A stretch of DNA of 64,000 bases from Gonatopus flavifemur (GCA_018340375.1 JAFFJZ010000013.1:3946501-4010500); one strand, 5' to 3'; counted from the stretch's first letter, positions 21,710-33,425 are shown. Numbers and translations: made by a program. The notes: a model not told the origin generated them from the sequence alone.

Positions 21710-23040
21710 TGCCGCAAAGGCAATTCGTTAAAGTGCATGAGGCAGATAACCCATTGTAAGGGTTTTTGTAATTTCATCTCAATATGTTTAATGGCTCCAT
21801 TTTTCCAGCCAGTATTTGTTGCTGTGCCATCGCAACCGATACCTGCAATACCAGGTGTCTCTATAGCATTGTCTTCGAAGTACCTCACAATGCTGAGGGC
21901 TGTATCCTTTCCGGTCTTTGAATCTGGTACTATATGGCAAACATATTTTGAGCCAGGTTCCTCAATAACAGAAATATGTTCTTCTTTTTTCTCTGTTTGG
22001 TAGCGTTTACCGTTTCTTTCTTTTAAGTACAGTGTGTTATCTGATCTGCCGTCAAAGTACAAACACTCAGGACCCCCTGCTTGTCGCTCAATAAGCTGCG
22101 CTTCAACTAAACTAGCTCTGCATTTCTCTTTCTCACGTCTAATCTTGCTTCGATCAATAATCATAGATGAATTTTCATTAGTGACTAATCCCACATCTTT
22201 CAGCACGCTTGAAGCTATGGCTGCTGCTGCTCTGTCAGAAACCCCATACCGATCACATATCCCCCCAGTTGCTGGCAATGACAAACGCATTTGTTTTTTT
22301 TCAGAAACAACAGACGTTGAGCGTGGGAACTGAAAGGTTGCATCGTGCTGTTCATTGTCATTTCCTTCAAAATGTTTATTTTCTGTTTCAGGAATAGTGC
22401 TAAAAGAAGACGGACCTGCAGCAATTTCTATAGAGGAGTGCTGCAGAAGATTACTACGTTCTCTCCTCTGCATTTGTTTTGTCAATCTTTTGGTTTCTGT
22501 CAAATCTTTGGCTCCAATTTTCCCCTTCCTCAAATACCTTTGTGCATACAGAAACTTGAGTTCTATTACAGGTATTTTTCTGTCTTTAGGGCACCTGCAT
22601 TGAATGACAACAGGATTGGAGCAAATGCATGCACTGAAAGATTCGTTGCAAATGCACTCAAATGTCATAGGGCATTTACATGTAGAAATATCGAATAAAG
22701 TTTCACATGACTCTTGGATAAAGTTCTTGTACTTTTCATGTGTTTTTTCCCTCTTGTAAGATTTTCTGAGAACATAATATTTGTCATGCAGGACTTTTAT
22801 TTTCTGTATTATTCTAGCATGAGAAACGGCAGGAATGGAAGCTTTGCAATACAATGCCTCCAATTGTGAGGCTACACTGCTAGCCACTAAAGGAAAGTTG
22901 ACTTTCTCCCCGGAGCACAGTCTATATCTTTCCTGGTGAAAAGCTCTCACGACATCCGCAGATGTTGGGAGGAAGGAAAGCGGCAATGGTCTTGGGGCCC
23001 CGAAGAAAGGACACGCCGTGTCTTTACGTGTCAGGGACAT
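21710..23040 (-). pseudogene. hAT-like transposase, N-terminal half (split)
   Basis: Starts at MSLTRKDTACPFFG (ATG 23040) and runs about 444 residues to MHFNELPLRH, where the inner Transib interrupts it; with 15094-16042 the full product would be about 759 residues in one frame. A cysteine-rich segment (CKCP...CICN...CICS...CRCP) may bind zinc. Candidate catalytic aspartates of an RNase H fold are D330 (LYFDGRSDNT) and D404 (GIGCDGTATNTG), followed by an ICLMHFNEL helix like the CxxH region of hAT enzymes. An in-frame ATG at 23118 would add 26 residues encoded by a tandem repeat, so 23040 is preferred. The superfamily is inferred from the 8-bp TSD and motif layout. Confidence 0.72.
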
Positions 23041-23048
23041 TGATAATC

Positions 23049-23350
23049 GATAATCAAGGATGTGTATGTGGAAATATATGCGATGCACACCAGCGCGTGT
23101 GGATTTTTCATAAGACACTCAGTCTGTAATAACGCTGTGACGATACAACAGATAATCAAGAATGTGTAGGTGGAAATATATGCGATGCACACAAGTACGT
23201 GTGGATTCTCTATAAGACACTCAGTCTGCAATAACGCTGCGACGATACAACCGATAATCAAGGATGTATATGTAGAAATACATGCGATGCACACAAGTGC
23301 GTGTGGATGTTCCATAAGACACTCAGTCTGCAATAACGCTGCGACGATAC
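23049..23350. repeat. Three tandem 102-bp repeats
   Basis: Units begin GATAATCAAG at about 23049, 23151 and 23253, and each contains ATGCGATGCACAC and AAGACACTCAGTCTG. The period is a multiple of three, so the minus strand reads as a 34-residue repeat. It lies directly upstream of the outer transposase start and may be its promoter-proximal region. Confidence 0.9.
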
Positions 23351-23872
23351 AACTCTACTGTGCTACTGGATAATTAGCAAAGACAAGTAAGGAATGCCAG
23401 CCATTGAGTTTATGCCCCATAAGCAATTTCAGTTCATATGATAATTGGAGCGATAAGGATATTCTATAATACATCGGAAATTGTTTCGATGTAACTGTAA
23501 GGCGTCGACACCTATTTAGGGTGATTTGAGAGGAAAACGTGCTTTATGACCCCGTGCAGGCTTTCTGTGTTACCCCCTCCCCGTGAAGGGAGGAGGGGGA
23601 TATGTTTTTTTTTCCATTAAAAATCTCAACATAATGCGACAAACCAAAAATGAGCTCGATCGGACAATGATTAAGCAACCTGGAATATTTTGAAATATCC
23701 TCGAATTTTCGATGAAATTCAAAAACTTTAAACGAAATGCGCGAGTTGAAGATCTCATCCGATTTCAAAATTTTTTTTTTTCCTGAGTTTGTCTCGAAGA
23801 GTAGCAACTTTTCCGCACTATTACGATTCGATTCAGAGACTTTTTTGTTTTTCACTCCACCCTAGTACTCAT

Positions 23873-24040
23873 ACATGCATACACACGCACACATGGATGC
23901 GTATTCAGGCGTACATCACCCATATATACATATACATATACATATGTATGTAAATACGCATATACATATATACGTATACACGTATACGTACACATATGTA
24001 CATAGTTGTACCCATGTATCACATATGCACGCGTACTGTA
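23873..24040. repeat. Alternating purine-pyrimidine microsatellite
   Basis: Long run of CATACACACGCACAC, CATATACATATACATATGTATG and TATACGTATACACGTATACG just outside the outer element's TSD. Sequence of this alternation can adopt Z-form DNA; no gene. Confidence 0.8.
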
Positions 24041-24180
24041 TAACATATCGGTCTGGGTGGTTTCAGATATCCTAGGGAGGGTTGGTTTGTGGAATTATTA
24101 TGATCTATAATCCAACCAATCCGAAGAGAGATGTGGTTCGTTCTGAAATTCAGGGAATTCAGAGGAAAACAGATTGCCAT

Positions 24181-25270
24181 TATATACAGGGTGTCCCATT
24201 TTAATCTTTAAATGCAAACATCTCAAAAAACGTGCATCTTAAACCAAAAGGGCCTCATACCGGAATTGTTATACAAAGAGGGGGCCACAAAACTACGATA
24301 TCGGTTCCATCATAGATGGCGTTATGATCGATTGAAATGGGGTCCACATCATTTTTTTGAACGGGAACCCCCACTTCTTATTGCATATCTTGATTTGACG
24401 CAAAAAACTGAGTAACTTTTGCTTGAAACGTTTTTAAAATTCCCGAAGATGGCGCCACAATCGATGAAAAATAAAGTTTTTGAAACAATATGCGGATATC
24501 TTGGGGAATGTATCCAAGACCCGAAATATCTAATTCGAATGTTGTTGTTATGTCCAAAACATTGTAAATGACTTCAATTCAATGTTTTGAAAACGATTTT
24601 CATTGTGTTTTGTGTTCGATTCCTCCTCTGAAATTATCATTGTTTTGGTTTGTTTGTTGAGCGTTGCTTCACACACAATGCAGTGGAACTTTTCCATCAA
24701 CCTGATTTCCCACCGTCTCCATCTTCAAGAAGTTAGGAAGAATGTTTCAAACGAAAATTCCTCATTTTTTCGCGTACAATCATGATATGCGATAAAAAGT
24801 GGGAGTTTTCATTTGAAGAATTAGAGTTGACCTCATTCTTACCGACCACAGCGCCATCCACTATGGAACTGATATTGCCATTGTGTCGTCCCCTCTTTTA
24901 ACAACAACATTCAAATGAGATATGTCGGGTCTTGGATACATTCCTCAAGATATCCGCATATTGTTTCATAGACTTTATTCTTCATCGATTGTGGCACCAT
25001 CTTCAGAAATTTGAGAGAAACGTTTCAAGCAAAAGGTTCTCAGTTTTTTGCGTAGAATCAAGATATGCAATAAAAAGTGGGGGTTCCCGTTTGCAGAAAT
25101 GATGTTAACCCCATTCTAATCGATCACAACGACATCTATGATGGAACTGATATCGTAGTTTTGTGCCCCCTTCTTTGTATAACAACTTAGGTATGAAGTA
25201 CTTTTGGTTTGAGATGCACGTTTTTTGAGATATTTGCAATTAAAGATTGAAATGGGACACCCTGTATATA
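24181..25270. mobile_element. Long foldback element, ~1.09 kb
   Basis: Ends TATATACAGGGTGTCCCA and TGGGACACCCTGTATATA are perfect inverts. The arms stay similar for several hundred bases inward (24187-24555 against about 24895-25264), including CCACAATCGATGAAAAATAAAG and GGATATCTTG in mirrored positions. A TA duplication is likely at the outer edge. No transposase inside. Confidence 0.85.
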
Positions 25271-25399
25271 TGTATGTGTCTTCCAGTCTCGAGCGGTACT
25301 CACAGGAGAGACACAACTATGAATGGATGGAGCTTGAATAGACGGCGATAACTCCATCGTTCGTGGTCCTCATACGTTGTCTCGTGTATATCATCTCCC

Positions 25400-25531
25400 A
25401 TGGTCTAGACACATAAGCTACGTAAACGTGAACGTAACGAACGGAAGGATGCGCAGATCTTGTATACAGTTCCTGCGCATCTTTACGTTTCATACGTTCA
25501 CATTCAAGTAGCTTGTGTGTCTAGACCATTA
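25400..25531. mobile_element. Short hairpin MITE
   Basis: TGGTCTAGACACATAAGCTAC at the left is mirrored by GTAGCTTGTGTGTCTAGACCA at the right, with inner GATGCGCAG / CTGCGCATC pairing around a short loop. About 130 bp, non-coding. Confidence 0.75.
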
Positions 25532-26029
25532 TGCGTGAAGGAAACGTAATTTCGATATTATTTCCACCATTGGAATATTACTTCAAGAACAATTGGATTG
25601 GCAATCGGTGTATGGTATATATACACCCGTGTATACCTATACACACTCACACGTAATCAATGCTACTTCGATGAATATAGAGGAGAGTCACTGTCTCATG
25701 TATGGTTGGTATTTTGTTCTGTGAAAGATCCTGTCCTTCGTTGGTCGCGTCACGTCGAGGATGAAGTTCGATGTTGCGAATGATTAGGGATGGAATAGAT
25801 GGCAATAGCTCGTGCGTGGAAGCCTATACTTCGATATTGTATTGAAGCAGGTAGGTATGCATGGTGTTTCCTCAGTTTATCGTGCATGTGCGCGTATACA
25901 TGCGTGCAATCGTATGGCATTGCCATGATTGACCGATGGACGGGATTTATGCGGCATTGTATGCTGTTTTACTTTCCTTCTCACTCCACTCATTCTCTTA
26001 TTCTCTTTCTTTGAAACGTTTTGGACGTG

Positions 26030-26390
26030 TTGGGTCTGGACGACGAACATTTCTCATTACTGCGAATTGTGATTACCTTGAGAAGGAGTTTGAACAACCC
26101 GGAACGCCGGCTCAAGAATCCGATCGAAAGGCTGGATCACTTACTCGGCAAATTGGACTACCTCTCTGATTTCTGATTCCCGATTGGAGTAGGACCCGAA
26201 CAGATTCGATTTTCCACCCTTTCAATACGTGATTGGTCCAGACGACGGACATCTTCCATCACTGCGAACTGTGATTACCTTGGAGTGGGGTTGAAACAAC
26301 CCGGGACGTTGGCTCAAGGATTCAACGAAAGGGCTCGACCGCTTACTCGGCGAATTGGACTACCTCTCTCGTTTCTGATTCCTGATCTGA
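26030..26390 (+). repeat. Two distant copies of the ~190-bp stem-loop repeat
   Basis: Units at about 26070 and 26275 carry TTGAACAACCCGGAACGCCGG and GGGTTGAAACAACCCGGGAC, followed by GGCTCAAG and CTCGGCAAATTGGACTACC as in 6000-7000. This shows the repeat is dispersed and not confined to the Penelope flank. Confidence 0.8.
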
Positions 26391-26405
26391 AGTTTTCTTT
26401 GTTCT

Positions 26406-26777
26406 TCACGGAGAAAAAGGAATTCGCTGTGGCAGCGAATTCTACTTTTGCTGGGTTCCTGTTGACAGAGCAGCAAATTTTTTGCTGTGACAGCAAACTA
26501 TTTGCTGTTCCAGCAATCTTGTTAGCTGTTACAGCGAATTTTTAGCTGTGGCAGCAAAAAATGTTCGCTATCCCAGCAGAATTTGTTTGCTATTCTGTAT
26601 ACAATACTGAAAATTTGCTGGCGGAGCAAACATTTTTTGCTGCCACAGCTAAAAAATTGCTGTCGTAGCTAACACAATTGCTGTTATAGCCAATTTTTAG
26701 CTAGGTCAGCAAAAAATTTTGCTATTCTATATATAATACCTCGATTTGCTGCGTCAGCAAATTTTTTCTCTCCGTGT
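26406..26777. repeat. Array of TTTGCTG/CAGCAAA palindromes between inverted ends
   Basis: More than ten degenerate units of the form TTTGCTGTNNCAGCAAA or AGCTGTTACAGC fill the interval. The outer borders CACGGAGAAAAA and TTTTTTCTCTCCGTG are inverted, suggesting one mobile unit. Similar AGCAAA-rich arrays occur at 48600-48870 and 51060-51300. Confidence 0.8.
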
Positions 26778-26920
26778 TTCCCTGTTCTTCCCATGGAAAA
26801 TCTCGGTATTTTTTGCACAATTTTCCCTATTTTTTCTATGGTTCTTCCCTATTCCCCCATGTTTTTCCCCTATTTTTCCATGCTTTTTCCCCGTTTTTCC
26901 ATGTCTGTAGAAACATCTAT
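26778..26920. repeat. Pyrimidine-rich TTTTTCCATG/CCCTATTTTT repeats
   Basis: Short degenerate repeats of TTCCCTATTTTT and CCATGTTTTTCCCC. No coding value. Confidence 0.6.
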
Positions 26921-27089
26921 ATATAATATAAATATATGGACATTGTATGCATTTTCATTTGCGAATACATATTTTACAACGCGTAGCGCTTCGCATTGTT
27001 ATTGGCTCTGTGAACATAAAAATGTCTCATTTGAGTGTTGAAAAAAATTTCAGAGAATTGTAATCAAACCAAGTAATGGGCTATTTTAT

Positions 27090-27204
27090 GGAGACTCCCG
27101 AAGTAGCTGACCTGATCATTTGGCCATGACCAGATCACTTCTGAACCAATCAAAGGTGATCTAGTCATGACCGGATGATCAGGTCAGCTCCTTCGGAAGG
27201 CTCC
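27090..27204. mobile_element. MITE with CCGAAGTAGCTGA ends, copy 1
   Basis: Begins GGAGACTCCCGAAGTAGCTGA and ends TCAGCTCCTTCGGAAGGCTCC, with internal inverted GATC-rich arms and a central AACCAATCA. A second copy lies at 37440-37546. Confidence 0.8.
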
Positions 27205-28770
27205 TATAAATGTTTATTGTTGATTTAAATGTGTATTGTGGAGGTTTAGGTGGGGAAAAATATGATTTTTTCTCTCAAATCAATTTTATGAGGTCGAAAT
27301 GACGATATCAAAGAGTGTTGTGTTTTATCGTAGAACAGGCCGTTCGCGGTGGCGAGGTAGTAGTTAACGCGTTCTTTCTCATATATCGAAGTGGATGAGT
27401 GGGACGTTTAATGGAAGATCGTGGTCAAACGCAAACGTATTTATCGTAGATAATGATAGATTCGTTCGAACATGTCTTACAGAACAAGTATTCACTCCCG
27501 AATGAGAAGAAAGTCGGTTTACGTTAGTATCAGGGTTAGGTGACTTTGAAACAGTACGCGGGCGTCAATTGATCCAATGAAATAAATCGACGTATCGATT
27601 AGTCGTTTTGTAATGAGCCAAGTATGAAAACTTATTCATCATTCATTTATTATTTGGAAGTTGTGCAACTCTAAAGTTAGTGTACCATAAAGATAGACTC
27701 TATTCCCTGGGTATTCCCGATCTAATCCGAATCGACTAGGAATCAGCATCAAACAGATTTATAAAAATATCCATAAATTATCACGTCAGTCACTCAGGTA
27801 ATCTTATTATTATTGAGTTCTGACTGATTTATGAACAGCTGATGTTCAAAAAACGCTTTTTCAAATTTATTTACCCATAAAAAACAAATTTCTTATTTCA
27901 AATAATTGTACAATACTATTTCGCACTTTAATAATCAAGATTTAAGTCATCAATATCAAAAACCATAGTCACAATATGCAACGCTTTCGTATCTCGGAAA
28001 CTCGGCTTTTACAACATATTGTTTATTTAACATTGTTTAATAACATTATTTTGCACTTCAATCATCAAAATTGATATCAGTGCTCTAAACAATCATGTAA
28101 ACGATATGCAATGCCTTTATATTACAAAAAACCTTTTTTCATAACAAATGGTTAGATTAATACTGGTTAATAACATAACTTTGTATTTTATTGTCAAATA
28201 TATCGCGATTATTGAAATGAAGAAATTCAACAATGAGATTCCATGATATCAATCATACTTACAATATTATATAATCTTTTCGCGTACATTCAAAATTACC
28301 ACTTCAATGGAGATTCAAGTGATGTGTAATATATATATATATATCAAAAGCAGCTGACTTCATAGGTCTGAAACACCCGATGCTGAATTGAAGACTTTTG
28401 AAATCGTCATTGATGAAGATATATTTGAGTTTTATAAAAATAACTCAAAAAGACTCTCAGCCAGGATTCTTTTTGGAAACTATAGTTAGGCATTACGTAT
28501 GTTAAATAAAGTTCAAATAGTGAGGGTATAAATACACTCAATTTATGATTTCAGAAGTCGTTGGCCGAAATTAGAACTATATAATAGCACGGTTGCTGAG
28601 GGCTGCCGGGTTGCCAGGCTGAGGGTAACATGCCGTAGCGCTCCCACTCTACTTGATGTCTCTGATCTCGTTTCAATAATACTTGTAAAAAAATCTTTAA
28701 TAATGCTTTTATGATAAATAAAGATTATATTTGCAGTGGCGCCTCGGATAGTAACAAATAAGCTGACGGG
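27205..28770. other. No gene recognised
   Basis: AT-rich DNA without a usable ORF. It includes an (AT)n run near 28330-28342 and GTGGCGCCTCGGATAG at about 28737, shortly after an AATAAAG and TTTGCA, which could be an LTR end plus primer-binding site but has no partner LTR in the window. Confidence 0.4.
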
Positions 28771-29079
28771 TTCGGGTCAGTCCACGCCAATCAATATATA
28801 GCCAGTCATAAGCACAGTGTGATCGCCATGGTCTACAACACGGAGAGAGGAATAACTCATAGCACACAAGAAATCATTGGAAATATGTTCATATCGGTGA
28901 AAGCATGGAGAATTACGGTCATCAATATTGATACATGAATACAGATTGCGATAATTGCTATTCCTCATATTTTTACCAATATTGTGTGCTATGTGTTCAC
29001 TCCTGCGTCTGTGTGTTGTTCCAAGGTCTGATTCAATATGTTATTTCATATGCTCAGATGTGCCGAAAGAAGTGTGCTA

Positions 29080-30846
29080 CTATCGTCTCTTTCGGACACT
29101 GGCCTGTAACTTCGATGAACTTCGGTCGCTCGAGTAACCTGCATACTTTACCAATATATGCTGGACGCAGATTTCTTTTTCTGTTCCCTTTTCTGTACCT
29201 CTCACTATGAACGCACTGTTACATTTATCGGAATTAGTCAGCTCTTGATACTTCAATTTGAATGCAGTTTTTTGTATAATTCGTTTCGCTATTTGATCAT
29301 ATAAGCCTTTCGGACCTGTCACTTGCTGTTTGAGATAAAAAATTGCACTCTCAAATGCGAAGGTGGATGTTGCCCAAAGAGGGCCGCACATGCGGACGCA
29401 CTGAACTAAATGAAGCAATATGTGAACATTAAAATTCATCTTCTCCACTCCATACAGCATTTCAAATTGTCCAACGAATCTCATAATGTCAGTTTCACAT
29501 TGAATTAATTGCTCTTCCGTAATTGACTCGGTTAAAAGTGTAAATACACTCTGCACCAAAAGTTCCATATGCTTTATGACGTTGATATTTGTATTAGAAT
29601 CTATTCGACTGTTTTCATCAGGAAGAACATGTGTCAAACATGGCAAGCAATAAAATAAAAGCCACGATCTCCATTCAGAAGCTTTCCATCGAGCTCTGTC
29701 CGAAAAATCTCTTGGTAATCTATGTATTTTGTGTGTTGGTGTTATCTTAGTTAAAATAGTGTTGATTAAATTTTTTTGTGATACACTGAGGTGCCAATTG
29801 GGATTTGGATCTGTCCATATGTTCCACAAAAGTTTGGTAACTCCTAGTAGTATGCCATGCATGTAGTCAAAACTAAATCCAAAAATCATGTTAAAACAGC
29901 ATAGTTGGAGTAACGTGGAAGGCCCTTTTACCCCATTGGCCCACAATCCTGTTTTGTTTGAGGCTTCAACATCTTGCATATGGGTTTCATGTGTCCTCAA
30001 AAGATCATTCTCCTCTTTCAAGAAAGGGTAACGTACAGAACCAGCTTTTGAAATTCCCTTCGCATAGCACCAGCTACATCCCGTAAATCCATTGAATTTG
30101 ACACGATTTTGTATCAGTGGTCGAGCAGCAGAATCCACTGAGCAGCACAAAGGTAATATGGTGAGATTTACTATCTGATCATTCTGATCTGAGCAGTTCA
30201 CGCCTTGTTTTTTGAGCTCTTCGCGCTGTATTGTGAGGCCTCGCATAAATAATTGCATCGATTCAGGTGACGGTTCATTTGGTCCTATACTCAATCCAGC
30301 TAACAAAGGATACTTGAACCTCAAATGTGGTGGCAGTTCGTTCAGGATGATTTGTATTGGTCAAAAGCTGGTTTTTGGACTATGAAATATTGACGCTCCA
30401 TCTGTGTTGAAATTGAATGTTATTATGTGAGATGCGTCAGCGTGATCTTTTAGAACGTGTTTGTAGAGAATACCATCGTACGCGTCACGTATCGTACGAC
30501 TTCCGTCATCCATCTTCTGTTTTATGTTTGTAATATTTGCTCACAGTGCAAACTTTAAGTCCTTATTGTTTAGTAATATTTTTAATTGATACTCCAAACT
30601 CACAAATAAAAAATAATTTGTTGGAGTCGATGTTAACGAATACTCTTTGTCACATTCTTCACAAACCTTTGAGGCATTTAGGAATGAAAGTTTTGATGTA
30701 ATCAATAATAAACTCTTACAACATTTGGTACAAAAGAAATTGTACTTCAGAGCGTTATCTGGTAGATTAAACAACTGAGATGAAATATATTTGCTTGTAT
30801 TGAGGTTTTCGGAGTGAGGTCCAGCAAATGTTTTTATCAAATTCAA
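29080..30846 (-). pseudogene. CACTA (EnSpm) transposase, Tnp2-like, two stops
   Basis: One minus-strand frame from about 30846 down to 29080, interrupted by stops at 30541-30543 and 30361-30363. Family features: paired cysteines near the N-terminus (CTKC, CEEC), the acidic motif FNTDGASIF, the knuckle GCSWCYAKG, FDYMHGILLGVTKLLWNIW, the arginine/tryptophan segment LPRDFSDRARWKASEWRSWLLFY, and NVHILLHLVQCVRMCGPLWATSTFAFES, which resembles the C-terminal Tnp2-associated domain. Tnp2-type enzymes cut CACTA elements by a DDE mechanism. The 5' end abuts the large palindrome at 30848. No CACTA termini were identified, so this is a remnant. Confidence 0.85.
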
Positions 30847-30847
30847 T

Positions 30848-32727
30848 AATTGAGGAGCTGGATGGAATAACTCGCCGAGCGCTCGAACCGCGTCACAAGT
30901 TTGATGCGAGAGATCCCGTCGTAGGTCGGAAAAAAAGTCGGAATTTTGGAAATGTAAAAATACTAAGTGGTAGAGCTTGAAAAATCAATCCAAGTTACTC
31001 TTTACGATTTGTTTCTATGATTGACGATTTTCGAGAAAAAAATCACAAACCATCAATTTTTTCACACCAAAAATGATTATTTTTCAACATTCAACTCGCT
31101 CTAACTCGGTCATTTTTCAATGAGTCGAAATGAATCTTGCGAATTTCGATTCGTAAGACTTCCTCGAAGATGCAAATGTAGGTCAAGTGCGTAAAAATTG
31201 ATAAAAAATCAATACATTTTTAATACGAAGTAAAAATCACGGTTTTCATGCTTTGTATCAAAAAAGTGGTGGGGGAAGTGAGAAGTACAAAAAACTTCTA
31301 GCGAGAAAGTTGTTCGCTGGTGTTTGAACTAACTTTGTGGGAAATTTCAGATCGATTCGACTAATAGTTCGCAAAATACAGCCATTTATTCATTAGCGCG
31401 CAGCAAAAATTTTTCATAGTTTGGCGTCGTTTATAGGATGAATATCCGCGTCCGCGGCGAACGTGGTATTCGCTCGATTTCTGGACGTAGGTTTGTTTTT
31501 TGGGTCGGAGGAAACGAATATTGGATTATTCCTGTGAATAAAATTCATGATCGATGCCTTGTGACAAATAATTCAATTGTTCAAAAGGTCTTTACAAATC
31601 AACTGATTTACTTCAAACTGAACGAGCAGAAGCAACTGGACTGAGCAAAGAAAACATGAATGATGTCAAATCGTTGATGCAATATTTGAGTAGTGAAGGA
31701 AAAACAAAGTATCAAGATTTTTTTGAAGCTGTAATAAAGATGAAAAGGAGAACAAATTACAGATAAACCTAAAAGCAAAAAGTGTGTAAATCCGTAGCAG
31801 TAAACGAGAAAAAAAATAAACAAATGTACATGTGGAAAATAGATTGTGTGAATGAATAAATATATTCGAATAAAAAACAACAATGAAAAATGTTCCGCAC
31901 CAAACTTATTTCTCGCAAGACAAGAAACTTTTTTCGTCCGAATAGCTTTCCCTCAATACCAATAGTTGATTTGTAAAGACCTTTTGAACAATTAAATTAT
32001 TCGTAATAAGGCATCGATCATGAATTTCATCCATAGGGATAATCCAGTATTCGTTTTCTCCGACTCAAAAAACAAACCTACGATCAGAAATCGAGCGAAT
32101 ACCACGTTTGCCGCGGATCCGAATATTCATCTTATAAACGACGCCAAACTATGAAAAATTTTTGCTGCGCGCTAATGAATAAATGGCTGTATTTTGCGAA
32201 CTATTAGTCGAATCGATCTGAAATTTCTCACAAAGTTAGTTCAAACACTAGCGAACAACTTTCTCGCTGAAAGTTTTTTCTACCTCGTACTTCCCCCACC
32301 ACTTTTTTTATACAAACCATGGAAAACGTGATTTTTACTTCGTATTGAAAATTTATTAGGTTTTATCAATTTTTACGCGCTTGACCTACATTTGCATCTT
32401 CGGGGAAGTCTCACGAATCGAAATTCGCAAGATTCATTCCGATTCATTGAAAAATGACCGAGTTGGAGCGAGTTGAATGTTGAAAAATAATCATTTTTGG
32501 TGTGAAAAAATTGATGGTTTGTGATTTTTTTCTCGAAAATCGTCAATCATAGAAAAAAATCGTAGAGAGTAACTTGGATTGATTTTTCAAGCTCTACCAC
32601 TTAGTATTTTTACATTTCCAAAATTCCGACGTTTTTTCCGACCCACGACGGGACTTCTTGCATCAAACTTGTGACGCGGTTCGAGCGCTCGGCGAGTGAT
32701 TCGATCCAGCTCCTCAATTATTCCGAG
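30848..32727. mobile_element. Giant foldback/palindrome, ~760-bp arms
   Basis: The left arm (30848-31606) and right arm (about 31966-32727) are near-complementary throughout. Outer ends AATAATTGAGGAGCTGGAT and ATCCAGCTCCTCAATTATT are exact inverts; inner ends contain GTTCAAAAGGTCTTTACAAA and its reverse complement. A ~360-bp unique spacer separates them. Arms differ by scattered substitutions, so it is not an assembly mirror. It lies against the CACTA transposase start, suggesting insertion there. ORFs in the arms (31438-31644 plus and 32587-32799 minus) have no recognisable motif. Confidence 0.85.
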
Positions 32728-32885
32728 TATTATTCCGTTCGAGTTGAGCGTATTGAACCTGATATAAGCATAACTCCAAATAGAACGAATTGCCAACATC
32801 GATGTGAATTTGACATGATTTCGACATCAAAAAATCATCGAAATTTCGAACTCAATTGATTCCACATCGAGTCAATCAAGCTCAA

Positions 32886-33088
32886 GGGGATACTAGCGGC
32901 GTGGCAGCAGCCAAATCTCATATGACAAGCTACGGGCAAACGTTTCAGTTCAATCAAAATATCGCTCTGTACAGCACTTCTCTGATTCAAGTAGAAGTGC
33001 TGTACAGAGCGATATTTTGATCAAATTGAAGCGTTTGTCTGTAGTTTGTTATAAACGACTTGGCTGCTACTACGCCGCTAGTATCCCC
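32886..33088. mobile_element. GGGGATACTAGCG-end MITE (203 bp)
   Basis: A nearly perfect hairpin: GGGGATACTAGCGGCGTGG at left, CGCCGCTAGTATCCCC at right, with CTGTACAGCACTTCT pairing to AGAAGTGCTGTACAG in the middle. Relatives lie at 51870-52033 and 52472-52635. Confidence 0.85.
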
Positions 33089-33104
33089 TCATGGGCATAC
33101 CAGC

Positions 33105-33425
33105 GTACCATCTGGGTTCACCTGATCCGGTACCATCCGATTTTGTCTACAAGATTTCTCTGAACTGAATTCATGAAAGAATTTGAAATGTTAAGGCAAT
33201 GATTTTTGATACCATACAAATTGCAGTATATCACCCGAATTTTGAATTTCGAAAAAAAATCTCTCTCCCATCGATTGAGGAAAAAATTGTTTTTTCGAAA
33301 TTTAAAATTGGCGCGATATACTGCAATTTGTATGGTATCAAAGCTTATTCCCTTAGAATTTCCGATCTTTTCATAAATTCAGTTCGAAGAATTCTTGCAG
33401 ACCAAATGTTTCCTCGGATGATATG
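33105..33425. repeat. Hairpin repeat related to 52169-52467 and 59706-60350
   Basis: Palindromic unit with ATACCATACAAATTGCAGTATAT mirrored by ATATACTGCAATTTGTATGGTAT and TGAATTCATGAAAG mirrored by CTTTTCATAAATTCAG. Non-coding; ends degenerate. Confidence 0.7.

Larger units (their letters stand above)
14340..23864 (-). mobile_element. hAT-like DNA transposon (outer element of a nest)
   Basis: Inverted ends start TAGGGTGGAGTG and stay similar for about 300 bp inward (14340-14690 against 23490-23864). They are flanked by a perfect 8-bp direct duplication, GTACTCAT (14332-14339 and 23865-23872). The 8-bp TSD and YAGGG start are typical of hAT. The element is 9525 bp as it stands; removing the inner transposon and one TSD leaves about 3.86 kb. 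It encodes one large minus-strand transposase, which the inner insertion splits. A small MITE (14788-14954) sits in its 3' region. Other 8-bp-TSD superfamilies are not excluded. Confidence 0.85.

Noticed and set aside
31438..31644. An ORF in the large palindrome as a gene
   Set aside because: It lies in the foldback arm, runs into the spacer, and the mirror arm does not preserve it as a frame.
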